From Toxorhynchites rutilus septentrionalis (lineage: Eukaryota > Arthropoda > Insecta > Diptera > Culicidae), in assembly GCF_029784135.1 (NCBI RefSeq), contig NC_073745.1, positions 40,566,420 through 40,630,419 on the forward strand: 64,000 nt of DNA, read 5' to 3'. Shown piece after piece: positions 35,707 through 47,330 of the stretch. Below the pieces are notes generated by a model, which worked only from the letters and a program-made list of their open reading frames with translations, ran no database searches and was not told where the DNA came from. The position numbers and the translations under genes are program-made. The number at the start of each line of letters is the position of its first letter. The stretch's first letter is position 1.

Positions 35707-36228
35707 TACGAAGCGCTTATCGTTCGTGAGAGGAATAATTTTATTCAACCAAGGTCTGAAAAATTGAATTAATCCACCAAGAAATGTTATTGTGCTTTTC
35801 TGCAGTATGAATGGACAGATCCTCAACTATTTTGCTTTTGGTTCCAGTCAGCTTCTAGACAGTCCATCATTTGGGATTTGATTTTCCATTTACAGACGTA
35901 GGTAATTCTGTAGGAATAGATTGAATAGACAGTCCATCTCACTGCCACTGGCAAATATCCGTTTCACCCCACCAGTACAATTATTTCCAAAATTTAAATT
36001 TTCCACTCACACATAAATTTACTTTTCCGAACATACCTAATATCGCTTCTATGTTAATTCACAAACCGAAATACCGAAAAACCGAAACATCATCGGCGAA
36101 TTGAATTTTGATATTAATCCACTCAAAATGCTTAACATCGAAGCCGCTGAAATTACATCCACACGCGGAATCATTTACGATTTTCGGTTTTTGTTTCCCT
36201 TTTCCACTTTGGTTTAACTGTTATAGAA
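35707..36228. other. Unassigned sequence
   Basis: AT-rich spacer between ITmD37E and a hAT element; nothing recognised. Confidence 0.5.
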
Positions 36229-37053
36229 CAGTGGTTTTCAGCCTTTTTTGCCCAATTACCCCCTTTGCGGAATTTAATCCCAGTGCTTCACCCCTCTCAG
36301 TATTTTGTAAGAAAGTCTGTAGCATATCAGTGAAGTAAGAATACAAATGTTTTTCAAGTTATATTCGTAACGAATTTGATTTTTTATACTTGTATCTGAT
36401 TACAAAAAAGGTATATAAATTTTTGGCAAGTCAGTATGGCACCTTCGCCTGTACGATTTGCGCCTTTCGTAATTCTTGAGAACGTTGTCGAAAAGCACAC
36501 CTTATGTCTTCGATATCCACTTTGTTACGGTGTTTTGTAGGAAATCCAGATTCACTTAAATTCTAGGCAAAAAACAACAACACTCGTAACGCTTATTCCG
36601 CATATCAGGATAAGAATCGATCATTTGTAGATTGATGAGTTTGTTCTGAAATTGATCCGAAACCTTTGTCACTGCCACTCGGAAGACATTTCAAACCGTG
36701 TCCACATTTGTTCTTTGATATGAGGAAAACATGTTTCAAGTTTACACGGGAGTAGTCTTGACAAATGCTGTACAATTTCATTTTTTTATAGTCTTCTGTA
36801 CTGTTTCGTCGTCTGTTCCATCATCATTCACTGACGAAAGTCTTTCAAACATTGCGAAGTTGTTCAATTGAACATTACATTTCAGATTCAGATCGCAAAT
36901 TTGAGCGTATCCAATAATGTTTTTGTGGCAATTTTTGCTAATCATTGTCATCTTCAAAGCGAAGTAAATGTGCAATATTCCCTTGCACAATTTCCCCCTT
37001 TTAATGACCAAATTTCCCACTAGAGACGATTTCCCACCGGTTGAAAATCACTG
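36229..37053 (+). mobile_element. hAT-like element (825 bp)
   Basis: Ends CAGTGGTTTTCAGCC (36229) and, in complement, CAGTGATTTTCAACC (37053). Flanks TTATAGAA (36221-36228) and TTATTGAA (37054-37061) form an 8-bp duplication with one mismatch, as expected of hAT. The copy at 6430-6884 covers its left half. An 80-codon minus-strand frame (36778-37020) has no hAT signature. Non-autonomous. Confidence 0.75.
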
Positions 37054-37251
37054 TTATTGAATAACATGTAGAAGGTGTTCTCATTAACAGAAATCTGAAA
37101 TTCAAAATGTAACCATACAAATAAACCACCTGTCCGTATTACCCGCACAAACAATGGATTGAAAGCAATGAAAAAAAAATATAATTTGTTCTTTCATGCG
37201 CTGTTCCAGACAAGGATAATACGAACGAGGCAACGAATGAATAAATATTTT

Positions 37252-37510
37252 TGACGTAGGACTACGTCTTTCATATCTGTACTGGGGTGTAAGTTCAAAG
37301 TTTCGAAAACGCGAGAGTGACGCCGGAGTGCAAAGTTTTAAACGTTTAATACCTCTTTGTCGGCTGAGTGGAATTGTATGGCAATCGCTTTATTCGAAAA
37401 ACAAAATGTCAATGAGTTATATGATTGTTACGTATTGGTCCAAAAAATCGTTTCAATAGCTTAAAAAATGCTTCGAAAACAAGCTATTGAAATCATAACA
37501 ATCTAGCTCA
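37252..37510 (+). repeat. Left part of the H3-carrying TIR element family
   Basis: Starts with TGACGTAGGACTACGTCTTT, as at 50079, and follows that copy through GTTTCGAAAACG, the 'cacgccggag'-like block and 'caagctattgaaatca', then diverges just before the histone-derived part. No right end is visible nearby. Confidence 0.65.
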
Positions 37511-38368
37511 TTGATGATGTTTGCGTTTGTGGTAATGTGTTCCCGAACACGGACGCATAATCAAGGCACCTGAAGAAACCGTCATCGTCATGTGATTTGT
37601 TTCACTCGCTTGTAAATGCGCACATTCGGTTCCCGTGATGCAATCGTATCCAAGACCATCAATTTCTGTTCTGCTTCCGCGTGAAGTGATCATGAAAACT
37701 CTCGTGTATTATTATCGCGAGAACAAAATAAAATTATGTATCAAACTTCATCAGTTGCTTTTGCAAAACCACGCAAACCCAACGGTTCTTTTCTGGCCCA
37801 CCAAGTTCGAATTAGGTGAATTTCATGTTGATAACAATTTCATACTCATACTCATCCACTCACACACTAACAAGGAAAACTTTCAGAAATCTTTAGAAAT
37901 TTTCAGAATTTTTTTTTCTTTGAAAAAAATACTAGGGTAGGGCGGGGCTAGTTGGTCATTTTTGAATAAATTTGGCTATAACTTTGTAGTACGAAGTTTT
38001 GCGTTAGAATGTTTTGTACCAAAACGAAGCTTACCTTTTACCCTTTCAATGAAAAATAACCAGAGAATCAATTATTTGATTTTTTTCTTTTACTTAACGT
38101 ATTTATATTTCAGAATGAATTGACCAACTAACCCCACACACGGGGTAAGTTGGTCAATGATAGGCATGTTCTTTTTGAGCAAAAAATACGCGTTTTTCAT
38201 TAGAATTTTCCTTCATTATAAATTAATGAATTAAAACAAAACAAAAACAGTTCACTAATATCATGTAGCAAGTAAAAAAACAAATTAATGAAAATTTCAA
38301 ATCTTTGTTGGAAATTAGTCAGGCAATCTTTTCTAGCGACTTTGTCTCTCTTCCATTTTGAGGCGCAC
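37511..38368. other. Unassigned, with a MITE-like hairpin
   Basis: At 37934-37957 the sequence GGGTAGGGCGGGGCTAGTTG occurs, and at 38120-38157 a hairpin with 16-base arms (TTGACCAACTAACCCC against GGGGTAAGTTGGTCAA, one mismatch) repeats the GTTGGTCA word in both orientations. This suggests a decayed MITE, limits unclear. Confidence 0.45.
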
Positions 38369-38943
38369 CAGAAATGCCATGTTTAAAGACATGTCTTCAT
38401 TTTGAAGATATTTAATTTTGTGAATACATTTTGAAGACATTGTGAAATACGGGAATACACTTCAGTATGATACCGTAGGTGGATTTTTAAAAGATATTAC
38501 TTCCATGAAATTCTAAAAATTCTCCGAAAATATCGGACAAAAAAGAAGGGCTTAAGTCTCAGCGAAACGTTTGAATATATAATGTCTCTAGAAGACATTA
38601 GTTCGTTTGCGCTTGAAAATTTGAATGATTAACCTATGATTAACAATAGATTAACCTAGATCTTTTAATCGACCACTTCACAAATCGAAGGTTTTCCGGT
38701 TACATACTTTTTCAACAATTAGTTTCATGGATATGGTTTGAGTTACAACCAAAATTTCAATGCTGAAATAAACAAATATAATTATCACAGTTCCGCTTTT
38801 GTGTGAACAACTTTCCTCCGATATTATGGTGAAGGCATTTGGAGACATTTTCTCGTACCATGTAAGATTTTAAAGTCTCTTTAATTCAATACCTTCCTTC
38901 GTACCATGTGGAGACATTTGAAAAAATTCACCTGGCATCCCTG
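38369..38943. mobile_element. hAT-like element (575 bp)
   Basis: Ends CAGAAATGCCATG (38369) and, in complement, CAGGGATGCCAGGTG (38943). Flanks AGGCGCAC and CGGCGCAA agree at 6 of 8 positions (common GGCGCA), consistent with an old 8-bp hAT duplication. The words GAAGACAT and GGAGACATTT recur inside. No transposase. Confidence 0.6.
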
Positions 38944-41905
38944 CGGCGCAAAACCGGTTTCTTGCTTGCATTTGTTTTGATGACATTTGTACCGTTCGCC
39001 CCAAAGTATATAGAAATAATCTCCAGGTATGCTACATTACTCGATGCATTATTGTGAGTTCAGATTCAATGTGAGCGTTTATTATATTGAATGAAAATTT
39101 AACAGTGAAAAATATGAAAAAAAATATGACAATTATATTGCAAGTGATTTTGTGCGGTGGTTGGTATCAGGTTGTCTGGTTTCAAAAACACTGGGTTTAG
39201 CAGTAAAACGTATGCTACAAATTTTTTACAGTCGAAATACATGAATCTGCAATGCAATCTAATTAATATCCCTCCTCATCGAGTGTCTACATATGGATAA
39301 TCTCTTAGTACTTCTAAAATATTGTAACAAGTTTTCATTCGATTTTTGCAAGGGATCGATTTTACCCGCACTCCCAATTATTGTACCTGAAAACATCATT
39401 TTTTGAATGCTATCAAAATTCAAATTCTACTCTACAAATGGTTTAGGTTGAGTTTAAGAGTTGATCTGTAACGATATGAAGTCAAAGAAACATGGGAGAT
39501 CTTAAAAATATGTGGAAATCCTGAGGGTATCGGTATTCACCCTGAATTCCCCTATTATTTGTGCCGTACAGGGCTGTAACCAATCTGATGTAGTTTCACG
39601 TACAAAAGGATTCTGAAAATTGAAACCGCTCCGTAGAACTCCCGGTCGGGGCGAATTAAATCCAATTACTCAAGTGGTATGATCGATTTCGCCAGCGTGA
39701 TTAATGGATAGTGCGATTACTATTCTGCTCCAGATAAAAGCAGGTTTCAATGCTTAACGGTAATTGGCCCGATAGCGAAGCTAGACAAGCATGACAAAAT
39801 CCATGCGCCTATTTCCCAATCAATCAACGTTATTACCCAAACGTGCGGCCCACTGGAGAGAGATAATGACGGTGGCTCGCGACTCTGTCCAGCATAAACT
39901 CCTATTTTTCATTCAACAATAATTGAATGTTATGCTGCCGGAGTGTACACACTTACGAGCTCGCAAAATGAGAGATAAAAACACAAAATGTCAAATGGAG
40001 CAGTGCTGGAGAGCGGAGGACTGTATAAATAAGCCACGATCATATTTAGACACGTACATCTAACGCATTTGAGCAATTCAATTAGATATATTTATGTTTG
40101 AATTTGGACGTGACCGCGTTCATTTTTTTTTTTGCTTCATTCGAGAGGTTCAAGCACCAACAGAAGGTGCATTCGGGCACCCGTTTGAGAAGGCGGTTGA
40201 ACTGGCCAGCTGAAATGAAGTGATTAGTGGTTAAAAGTATAAACTCGCCACTCATTCGCAATTAGTTTTTTTATTCATGTGCTACTGCCGCCACCGCCTC
40301 AGTTCTGCAAGTCGCATTTCGCATCGGAAAACATGTATGCGATGTAACAAATAGCGGATATGGATTACATATGCACTTTTCTGCGTTCATTCGCCATAGT
40401 ATCGGCGGCAGTGGATTTCAGCACTACCAGCAAATTGACTAAGCACGACTTATAATAAGCATAGTTTCGATTTCCGCTCACCGAGAGCTGTATCGTACAA
40501 GCCCTTCTAGAAAGGGATTGGCGCAGTTCGTACCGAAAAATATGTGACCCATGATTCATCCCTCATTAGCCAACTCAGAAGAGACTCGCGTTTGTAAACG
40601 CAACCAGTCGGTGAACGCTCGAACCCACCAAACGATTGGAATTCTAAAATGGCAATAGCACCATAAAATTCAATTTATGCAGAACTGGAAGTGCAAATAG
40701 AACCCCAACCACTACGTGTGCACAGTCGAGCAAGGTGCTTGTTAACGGTAAGGTCACAAACGAAAGAATTTGTTGAATGTTTGAAATAAATTATCATCTA
40801 ATTACAGAATCTGAACAGAGCAAACAAATACCGAACAATTACTCGATACGGCACGTTCCGAAACGCAGTCTCGGGCGGTGCGCGGTTTCATCGTTTTCCA
40901 AGCGTTCAACGCTTATTACTCAAAACGAACCACTCTTGGGATCAACGCTTCCAATAATTAATCAAGCAAAACTAACGATCGGGGTTGCGCCTCGAGACTA
41001 CACACAGAGAAAAAAAACATAAAAACGCAAAACAAACAATCGCTGGCGTACGCATTCCCTGAACTCCACGGAATCTATCCGACGAGATTCGACGGCTTCA
41101 CACCTCGCTCAGTGGTTGCTTCGGATCGATGTGATTAAAACTGGAAATTTTGTTTGGTTTTTCAAATAAACCCCTGAGCTGAGAACAATACTATTCGCGA
41201 TTCGCAACGGTGATACAATACAGGGGGTGGAACTTCAACCCAAAGAATCAATAACTTAAACTGACACCTTTGCCAGACAGCGATTAGTTTACTTTCGCAA
41301 GCAGCAGCTCCGGAGGTGTTGATGGGTATCGAGGAATGTTCGATTGAGGGAAATGGGCAATAAATTTGTCCCACGATGCATTGAAACAAATGTAGGAAAG
41401 AAACTCAAGATGGATTCGTGAAGCACCGTTCCATTGTGTGATCGATCGCGGATCGTGGAGATTGATTGAGTACTGTGTGTTTCAATTGTTATCGTGGTTG
41501 TGGCGAAAACAAGTATGACGATTAACATTTTTGGTCAAAAAATTAAAGAGATGTGATAACAAAAGAGATCTTCACTTTGTTTCGTAATCATATATTTGTA
41601 TTTTTGTACTGATGGGAAAAATCTCGAAGGCTAGAGGCAAAAAAAATGAGCTAAAAGCAATTGAACTATAAGATTTACAAATTGAAATCCCCCTTTTTCG
41701 TCGAACAGGATATTTTTTCGCAATGCACATTCTTGATAGTATCGTCCGTCCCTAGCCACACCTTTTTCTCATCTTTCGGACAGTGTACATATTCCTCATC
41801 TGAAAAACTATTAGTCTCTTTGAAACAATGGAACTGCTGCTCAGCTAGACTCAGCTCATCGATCAGAACAAATGTGGTTCTTCCCGTTCCGTAAGAGAAT
41901 ACATA
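38944..41905. other. Unassigned intergenic sequence
   Basis: No repeat or gene recognised over about 3 kb. The part 39620-41140 is less AT-rich and lacks homopolymer runs. It resembles single-copy intergenic sequence, but no open frame above 86 codons has a recognisable domain. Confidence 0.4.
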
Positions 41906-43197
41906 AAGGGCGAACACGAAATTATTGCGACACATTCAACAGGGCATAACTTTTTTTACCATTGGGTAAAAATAAACCAAATTTTGCACACTTTCTCATT
42001 GATGTGTATTGTATACATGCTGTCAAACTCGAAGTCGTGTTTTTCGATTCAACGAAAATGGAGGTGAACGAACGCGAGTCGAGAGAACAAATTCTTTCCA
42101 AACACCTGGAATTTCCTGACCTGTCGCACCGGCAGTTGGGAAAAATGTTGAATATTCACCATTCAACCGTCCCCAGAGCGGTTCCAGGAGCGGTTGACGT
42201 TGGACCACGGCAAAGGAGCTGGAAGAAAGCCGTGACCAGAGAACAAAAAGACGGAGGGAAAGGTAAAGCGGATGATTGAAGCAAATCCCAACGTCTGCAG
42301 CCGTGATTTGGCTAAAAAGGTCGGCATGTCACAGAGCTACGTCCAGAATGCAAAGAAAAGAGCTGGACTACATACATACAAGGTACAGAACTTCCCAAAC
42401 CGCGATGAGCGGCAACAATCGACGGCTAAAACTCGGGCACGGAAGCTCTACGAGAAGATGCTGACAAAATATGGCTGCTGTGTGATGGACGACGAAACGT
42501 GTATAAAAGCCGATTTGAAGCAAATTCCGGGGTTGGAGTTTTTCACCGGCAAGAGCATGTTCGATGTGGACGACAAATTTAGGAAGAAGAAAATGTCGAA
42601 GTTCGCCTCCAAATATCTCGTTTGGCAGGCCATCTGCTCTTGCGGACTGAGGAGTGAGCCTTTCGTGACAAAGGGCACAGTAAATGGCGATATCTTCAAA
42701 TCTGAGTGCCTCGAGAAGCGCCTTTTGCCGTTCTTGCAGCAGCACGACGAAGCTCCGCTATTCTGGCCAGATTTGGCTGCATGCCACTATTCTAAAAGTG
42801 TCCTGGAGTGGTATGAGGCCAATCCTGTCCATTTTGTTCCAAAGGACATGAACCCGTCAAACTGTCCGGAGCTGCGCCCGGTGGAGCAGTACTGGGCAAT
42901 AATGAAGCGGGAACTTCGGAAGAGCAAGAAGACAGTCAAAGACGAGAAGGACATGTTAAGAAAATAGAAAAAAAAAACTGAGAAACTGGTACCGGATGAC
43001 ACTGTAAAGACTTTGATGGAGGGCATCAAGCGAAAATGCGTTCAATGTTACACTCTAGGCTCCATCGAATAACTTTTCTTTTGATTTTTGAAGTAAATAT
43101 ATGTATAAAACTATCCTAAAATTTTGGTTTGATTCTAAACATTATAAGAAAATTGGCATGACATTTTCGGTGTCGAAATAATTTCGTGTTCGCCCCT
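41906..43197 (+). mobile_element. ITmD37E-type transposon, second lineage (1292 bp)
   Basis: Terminal inverted repeats: left AAGGGCGAACACGAAATTAT, right in complement AGGGGCGAACACGAAATTAT, flanked by TA (41904-41905, 43198-43199). It carries a mutated transposase on the plus strand. Different in sequence from the element at 34.4 kb but of similar size and the same catalytic spacing. Confidence 0.88.
42058..43072 (+). pseudogene. DD37E transposase, one frameshift and two stops
   Basis: Start MEVNERESREQILSK (42058). The N-terminal helix-turn-helix includes LSHRQLGKMLNIHHSTV. A frameshift near 42165-42175 changes frame; the continuing frame has a stop near 42235, then a long open segment from 42272. 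The catalytic residues survive: D in VMDDETCIKAD, D in FWPDLAACHYS, and E in RPVEQYWAIMKREL, with 37 residues between the last two. A TAG at 42965-42967 replaces a codon in the LRK-stop-KKKTEKL stretch; the same frame then runs to the family C-terminus and stops at 43070-43072. At least three lesions, so inactive. Confidence 0.9.
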
Positions 43198-43199
43198 TA

Positions 43200-43570
43200 T
43201 GTTGTACATGTACACTGACTGGTGTAATTTTTCTAAAACATGTCGTTTACTACAAAAAATCGTCACGCACCCTGTACTGCTGCCGTGATGTCTGATGCGC
43301 TCCGAAAAAAGTCACATTTGTGAAAGGAAATATTCCCCTTCATCCTCGGCGAATTGATGTAGTGTACGTGTAGCAAAGAACGACGATAACTCCAACCTGT
43401 ATGTAACTTCTGTCATATTATATTTAATTATCGGGCCATTCTTGTTAATTCTCCATAATACACGAAGGAGAGGAATCATATTAGCCAACCATATAACGAG
43501 ATATTTGCGGAGACGGAACAGGATATTGAAGAGACTACCAACGGAGATGTTTTGACTATTTATTTCATAA
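43200..43570. other. Unassigned sequence
   Basis: Short spacer between the ITmD37E element and the scrambled retroelement/hAT island. Nothing recognised. Confidence 0.5.
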
Positions 43571-43574
43571 TTCG

Positions 43575-43640
43575 TTTTTTTTTTACAGGCTCAGTGACAT
43601 AGGTTTTAATAAGCCAAACTCTTAATAATAATACAAATAT
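43575..43640 (-). mobile_element. Tail fragment of the I-superfamily non-LTR element
   Basis: Minus-strand match to the 3' end of the element at 61482: AAGAGTTTGGCTTATTAAA then GAGCCTGTAAAAAAAA, with poly(A) as a plus-strand T-run at 43575-43584. Only the last about 65 bp are clear. Confidence 0.6.
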
Positions 43641-43739
43641 TTGATTCACAATTCTCTTGTCCTCAATTTGCGTTTCTGCAAACTGATTTCTATACGTAGT
43701 TAACTATTTCAATTAACTATATTGGTTTGGGTTTTCATA

Positions 43740-44070
43740 GGAGGTAGTTATTAGGCGAAATCTTGAGCTATTTGAAGAGCTCAAACTATTCTTTTCGTTT
43801 CAAGTTAAGTATGACCATAATCAATCCGCCAATCGTATATTGACTCATTCAAACAATCCTATGGCTAAACCTTTATAATGAGACAAGAATGTTTTTGTTG
43901 ATCATGTTGGGTAATTTATGTTTGGAGAGCTACGTGCAACGATTCGCTAATGCTGCTTGTAAGACTCTTTTTCAGCGTGTGTTGAGCGAATATTCACGTT
44001 TTACAATGCCAACAAAATAAAGGCCAGAAATCGGTTGACACCCAAAATTATAAAGCTTCAAGAATGACAT
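43740..44070 (+). pseudogene. hAT transposase C-terminal remnant (left copy)
   Basis: In one plus-strand frame the sequence near 43968-44066 encodes SACVERIFTFYNANKIKAR followed by NRLTPKIIKL and a stop. This is the hAT dimerisation-domain pattern (S-x-C-x-E-R-x-F, then a conserved R/L segment). Upstream, 43740-43945 is the inverted copy of 47560-47845. Relative to that copy it jumps at 'gctaatgctg' (43948-43957), so it has an internal deletion. Not functional. Confidence 0.65.
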
Positions 44071-45021
44071 TGATGACAAATTTAAAGACACAGTTCAACA
44101 AAACTTATTTATGAATAAGAAATATAAGTTCAAAGTGAAAATAAACCTTTATTTTCATTTTTTTTCCCTTAACTTTTCGATACAGATTTTTTGGCTAAAA
44201 ATACAGATATACAGTTTTTTTTAAGAAAATTTTACAGAATTAAATGTGGTAACTCTGTTTACAATGATTCATAAATCCATTATGATTTCTCACCGTGCAA
44301 CCGTGCAATTTTGTATTGTGAATCATGTTTTAGTGATGAAAGTCTTGAAAGAGTTGTATATATATTTCGACATGTCGTTTGCCCCTTCATTGATAAAAGT
44401 TTGTTAAAAATACTTCTTTATTAGACATATCCTGCAAGCACGTTCTTATGGATACACATAACTGTGTGGTAGTTCATTCGTCGAGTTATACTTTTAGCTT
44501 TTGTTCTACTTATAATTGTGTTTCATGACAACAACGACTTTTTTTTAATCAAAACAATGATTTCAGATTCATTGTTAAAATTTTCAAACAATAATTCTCC
44601 TGATGCAACAAAACTCCTTTCATCGCCTCCAAAAGGCTTCTTATGCTTTAATAAAATTTTCATTTTCATGAAAAATAACTCATTTTCAACAAAGAAAAGT
44701 TGCATTTATTCGGATTTTCAGAAACCCTTATATGACGTTTTGAGGGATTGTTGTAAAGTTTCAAAATATTAATTGGGATTCGTTCTGCGACACACCGTTG
44801 CTTCAGAACCGGTACCACCAGCAAGGTATGGATTTTTAGACAGCATCTACGCATCCTGCTGTGAACAGCCTAATAATCATGCACTTAAAAAATGGAAAAT
44901 ACATCTTTAAATATCCATTAAACATTAACCAAAATACCCGGATATTTCACTTTATTCCTAACATCCGAAAAAATATCACGAAAGTTCATTATTTTTCGAC
45001 CTTCCAAACAGGGGCCCGCTC
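44071..45021. other. Unassigned AT-rich sequence in the hAT island
   Basis: Nothing firmly recognised. Presumed remains of hAT non-coding sequence, since hAT pieces lie on both sides; open frames up to 84 codons have no domains. Confidence 0.35.
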
Positions 45022-45025
45022 TTAA

Positions 45026-46287
45026 CACTCCTATACTCGCGCATTGGTCTGTCAGACCGAGAAATCAATAATTTGATCATTTCTCAGAAAACATCAACAC
45101 TACGACTTTTCAATTCTCTCTAGCTTCGTTGTTCGTCGTTCGTCATCGTTTAGCGTATCACATGTGTTGGTACAAAGGGGACGGGGCCACTTTTTTAACA
45201 CTTTCGGTCTGACACACCGACGCGAGTATAGGAGTAACTTTTTTGGACAAGTGTCTTTCTTCATATTCCAGAATATTGTTGAATGATGAATGTTAGTGGC
45301 GTGGAATTTTTATTGAATATAATGCATAAGATCATTACCAGACTATTCTTTTTTGATTTCAGTCCCTTTTGTAACTGGATTGAACGGCTCCATATATTAA
45401 CTATTTGTCGATATATTCGTCGTTATATTCATACGTTCAAAAGCAAAATATAAATGTTTGCAAAATATAAATTTCGCTAAATATAATAGTCATACGTATA
45501 CACACTTGTGAAATAATTTCACTTGTGGAAGAATTGCAAACAGTTAACTATGAACTAATCGGTGGTTTATGGTAATTTTTAACAGTTACAGTTTCGGGGA
45601 TATTTTTTTTTATAATGAACAATATCGACAAGAAAACAAGAAAAAGAAAAGGAAGTACCTAGAAATTGTTATTATATCATCTTTTTATACCCCATCTAAA
45701 AAAAGGCATTAATTCTTAGTTTACCAAGAATACAAAGACAAAGAATATTAGAAATATGCAAACTTTATGTTCCAGAACCTTTATCATCTGATGATTATCT
45801 AGAAGGTCGTTATACATTCTTCTCTTCGATAAAAGTCCCAAAAAACAGACAACAACTGCATGGAATGTAAAAAATATGTTTGTTTCGAGCATGCAGTTAT
45901 GCTATGTTCTGTTTCTAACTCCAATGAAACCACAATCGATTAATACGTTTTTATGTTATTTTATATCTCTTTATACTTCCATGAATTATATTCAGTTGCC
46001 TACTTTTTATTAATAACAGAGAAAAATTCGAATTTCGTTATTTATGTTGGAGTATCAAAAATTACTGTTTTGAGGAGGCTGAATTAGATGATATATTAAG
46101 ACATAATAAAGACGAAGAAAACATATTTTTTGGAGTTTTTTCCATTTAATAATACCCTTTTCTTCAAATAAATGCCAATTAAGCCTGAAAAATACACAAA
46201 GGCAACATTACAGAGAAGTTCAATGTTTGGTCTATGACACCGTGCGCGAGTATACGTGTTACGATTTTGCACGCGAGTACAGGAGGG
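45026..46287 (+). mobile_element. piggyBac-like element, decayed (1262 bp)
   Basis: TTAA on both sides (45022-45025, 46288-46291). Ends: left CACTCCTATACTCGCG, right in complement CCCTCCTGTACTCGCG. Additional inverted copies of the end motif occur at 45213-45232 (with GGTCTGACACACCGACGCG, complement of the 45046-45060 region) and at about 46228-46258. The interior encodes a cysteine-rich tail typical of piggyBac transposases (next entry). Most of the transposase is missing. Confidence 0.7.
45846..45945 (+). pseudogene. piggyBac transposase C-terminal cysteine-rich domain remnant
   Basis: Frame reading NCMECKKYVCFEHAVMLC, with a stop about 12 residues later. The C-x2-C ... C-x2-H ... C pattern, close to the C-terminus, matches the RING/PHD-like cross-braced zinc domain that ends piggyBac transposases. 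Upstream the frame is broken by a stop at about 45830 and the DDD catalytic core is not recognisable. Supported by the TTAA-flanked ends around it. Confidence 0.6.
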
Positions 46288-46299
46288 TTAAGCATTAAC

Positions 46300-46561
46300 T
46301 GTTAAACAACACATAGGATGGAAAGGACGCCCAGGCATGCGTTGCGATAAATTGAAGATGTATTGGTGTAATGTAATGTTGGGTGTTTCAATTTTGCGAA
46401 AATCAAAAAGAGATTATTGATTTCATGTACGGCCAGAAGCAGCTACTCATGAAATATAATACGGTGAAAAAATTGCAATGGAAAATTCTTGGATTTTGGC
46501 GCCCCAAAGGGTCAGCGCCCTCGGCAAATGCCGGATTTGCCGCCCGCACCATACGCTACTG
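46300..46561 (+). mobile_element. hAT element right end
   Basis: The segment ends in ...CCATACGCTACTG (46561); in complement it begins CAGTAGCGTATGGTG and carries GGGGCGCC and GAGGGCGCTG words. These match the end at 48744 (complement CAGCGGCGTAGTGAG, with GGGGCGCC-type words). It is followed directly by GGCCCGAG (46562-46569), the 8-bp target sequence. Confidence 0.65.
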
Positions 46562-47330
46562 GGCCCGAGGTAAGTGCCGTTGAGGAATGTGTTCGCACGG
46601 TTAGACCTCGATTACATGTCCCAAACATGTGTTTTCCTTGAAGCAGTATTCTAGTCAACAAATTTAAAAAAAAAACTTTTTTTTGTCAAAACAAATTTTT
46701 TCATTTGTCATTTTGTCAAAAAACATGTTTTTGATTTGTCCGAGGTCCATGAGATAGCGGCATCTTTACCGATTCAGAATCTATTCGATTTTAATGTTTC
46801 AGATGGGCTGGAATCGTGTACGCCATGGTACAACTTTTTTTTTAAACTCCTCGCTCCAACAGCTTGAAATCAGCTTGAAATTCTAATTATGATTTATTTT
46901 TTCATTCAATTTTTATTTTATTGTTAGAAGATAGATAAACGAATGGTATAAAAATGTTTTAATTTTTTGGGAGCTTGATAAAACGTTCCTAATTGGTGCC
47001 TCTACACTAGAATACCCCCTTATTGCTATCGATCTACTTGTGTGATTGTCCTTATATCCTGATACCCTCTTTTTCTTTTTTTCGCGAGCAATCGGTTTGC
47101 TTGTTACAAACAATAGAATAAGTTGAAATGTAATTATATAATAGATATTGATTTAATTAAATTAATATCTATTATATCTATTAGAATTGATTCAAAAAAT
47201 TAGTGTAATCATTAACATTGTAATCATTGTAATCAAACATTGTAATCGACCGCGAGTAGTAGGTTTCCTACCTTATTAACCATAGAAATAAGGAAAAAAT
47301 TTCATGTATATTAGTGTAGAAAAAAATATG
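46562..47330 (+). pseudogene. 3' end of I-superfamily non-LTR element, interrupted
   Basis: Starts within the C-terminal coding region (WARGK, then a frameshift, then a segment equivalent to LDLDYMSQIYVFLKA at about 46608-46643). It is split by a hAT-like MITE (46644-47017) and resumes at 47026 with GCTATCGATC-type 3' UTR, ending around 47330. It is homologous to 61490-62000 on the other strand. Non-functional. Confidence 0.7.
46644..47017 (+). mobile_element. hAT-like MITE D (374 bp)
   Basis: Begins CAGTATTCTAG (46644) and ends with a complement of GGGTATTCTAG. Comparison with the uninterrupted retroelement at 61.86 kb shows the target CCTTAAAG; here the two flanks are CCTTGAAG (46636-46643) and CCTTATTG (47018-47025), an aged 8-bp duplication. 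Related to 14500-15193. Non-coding. Confidence 0.65.
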
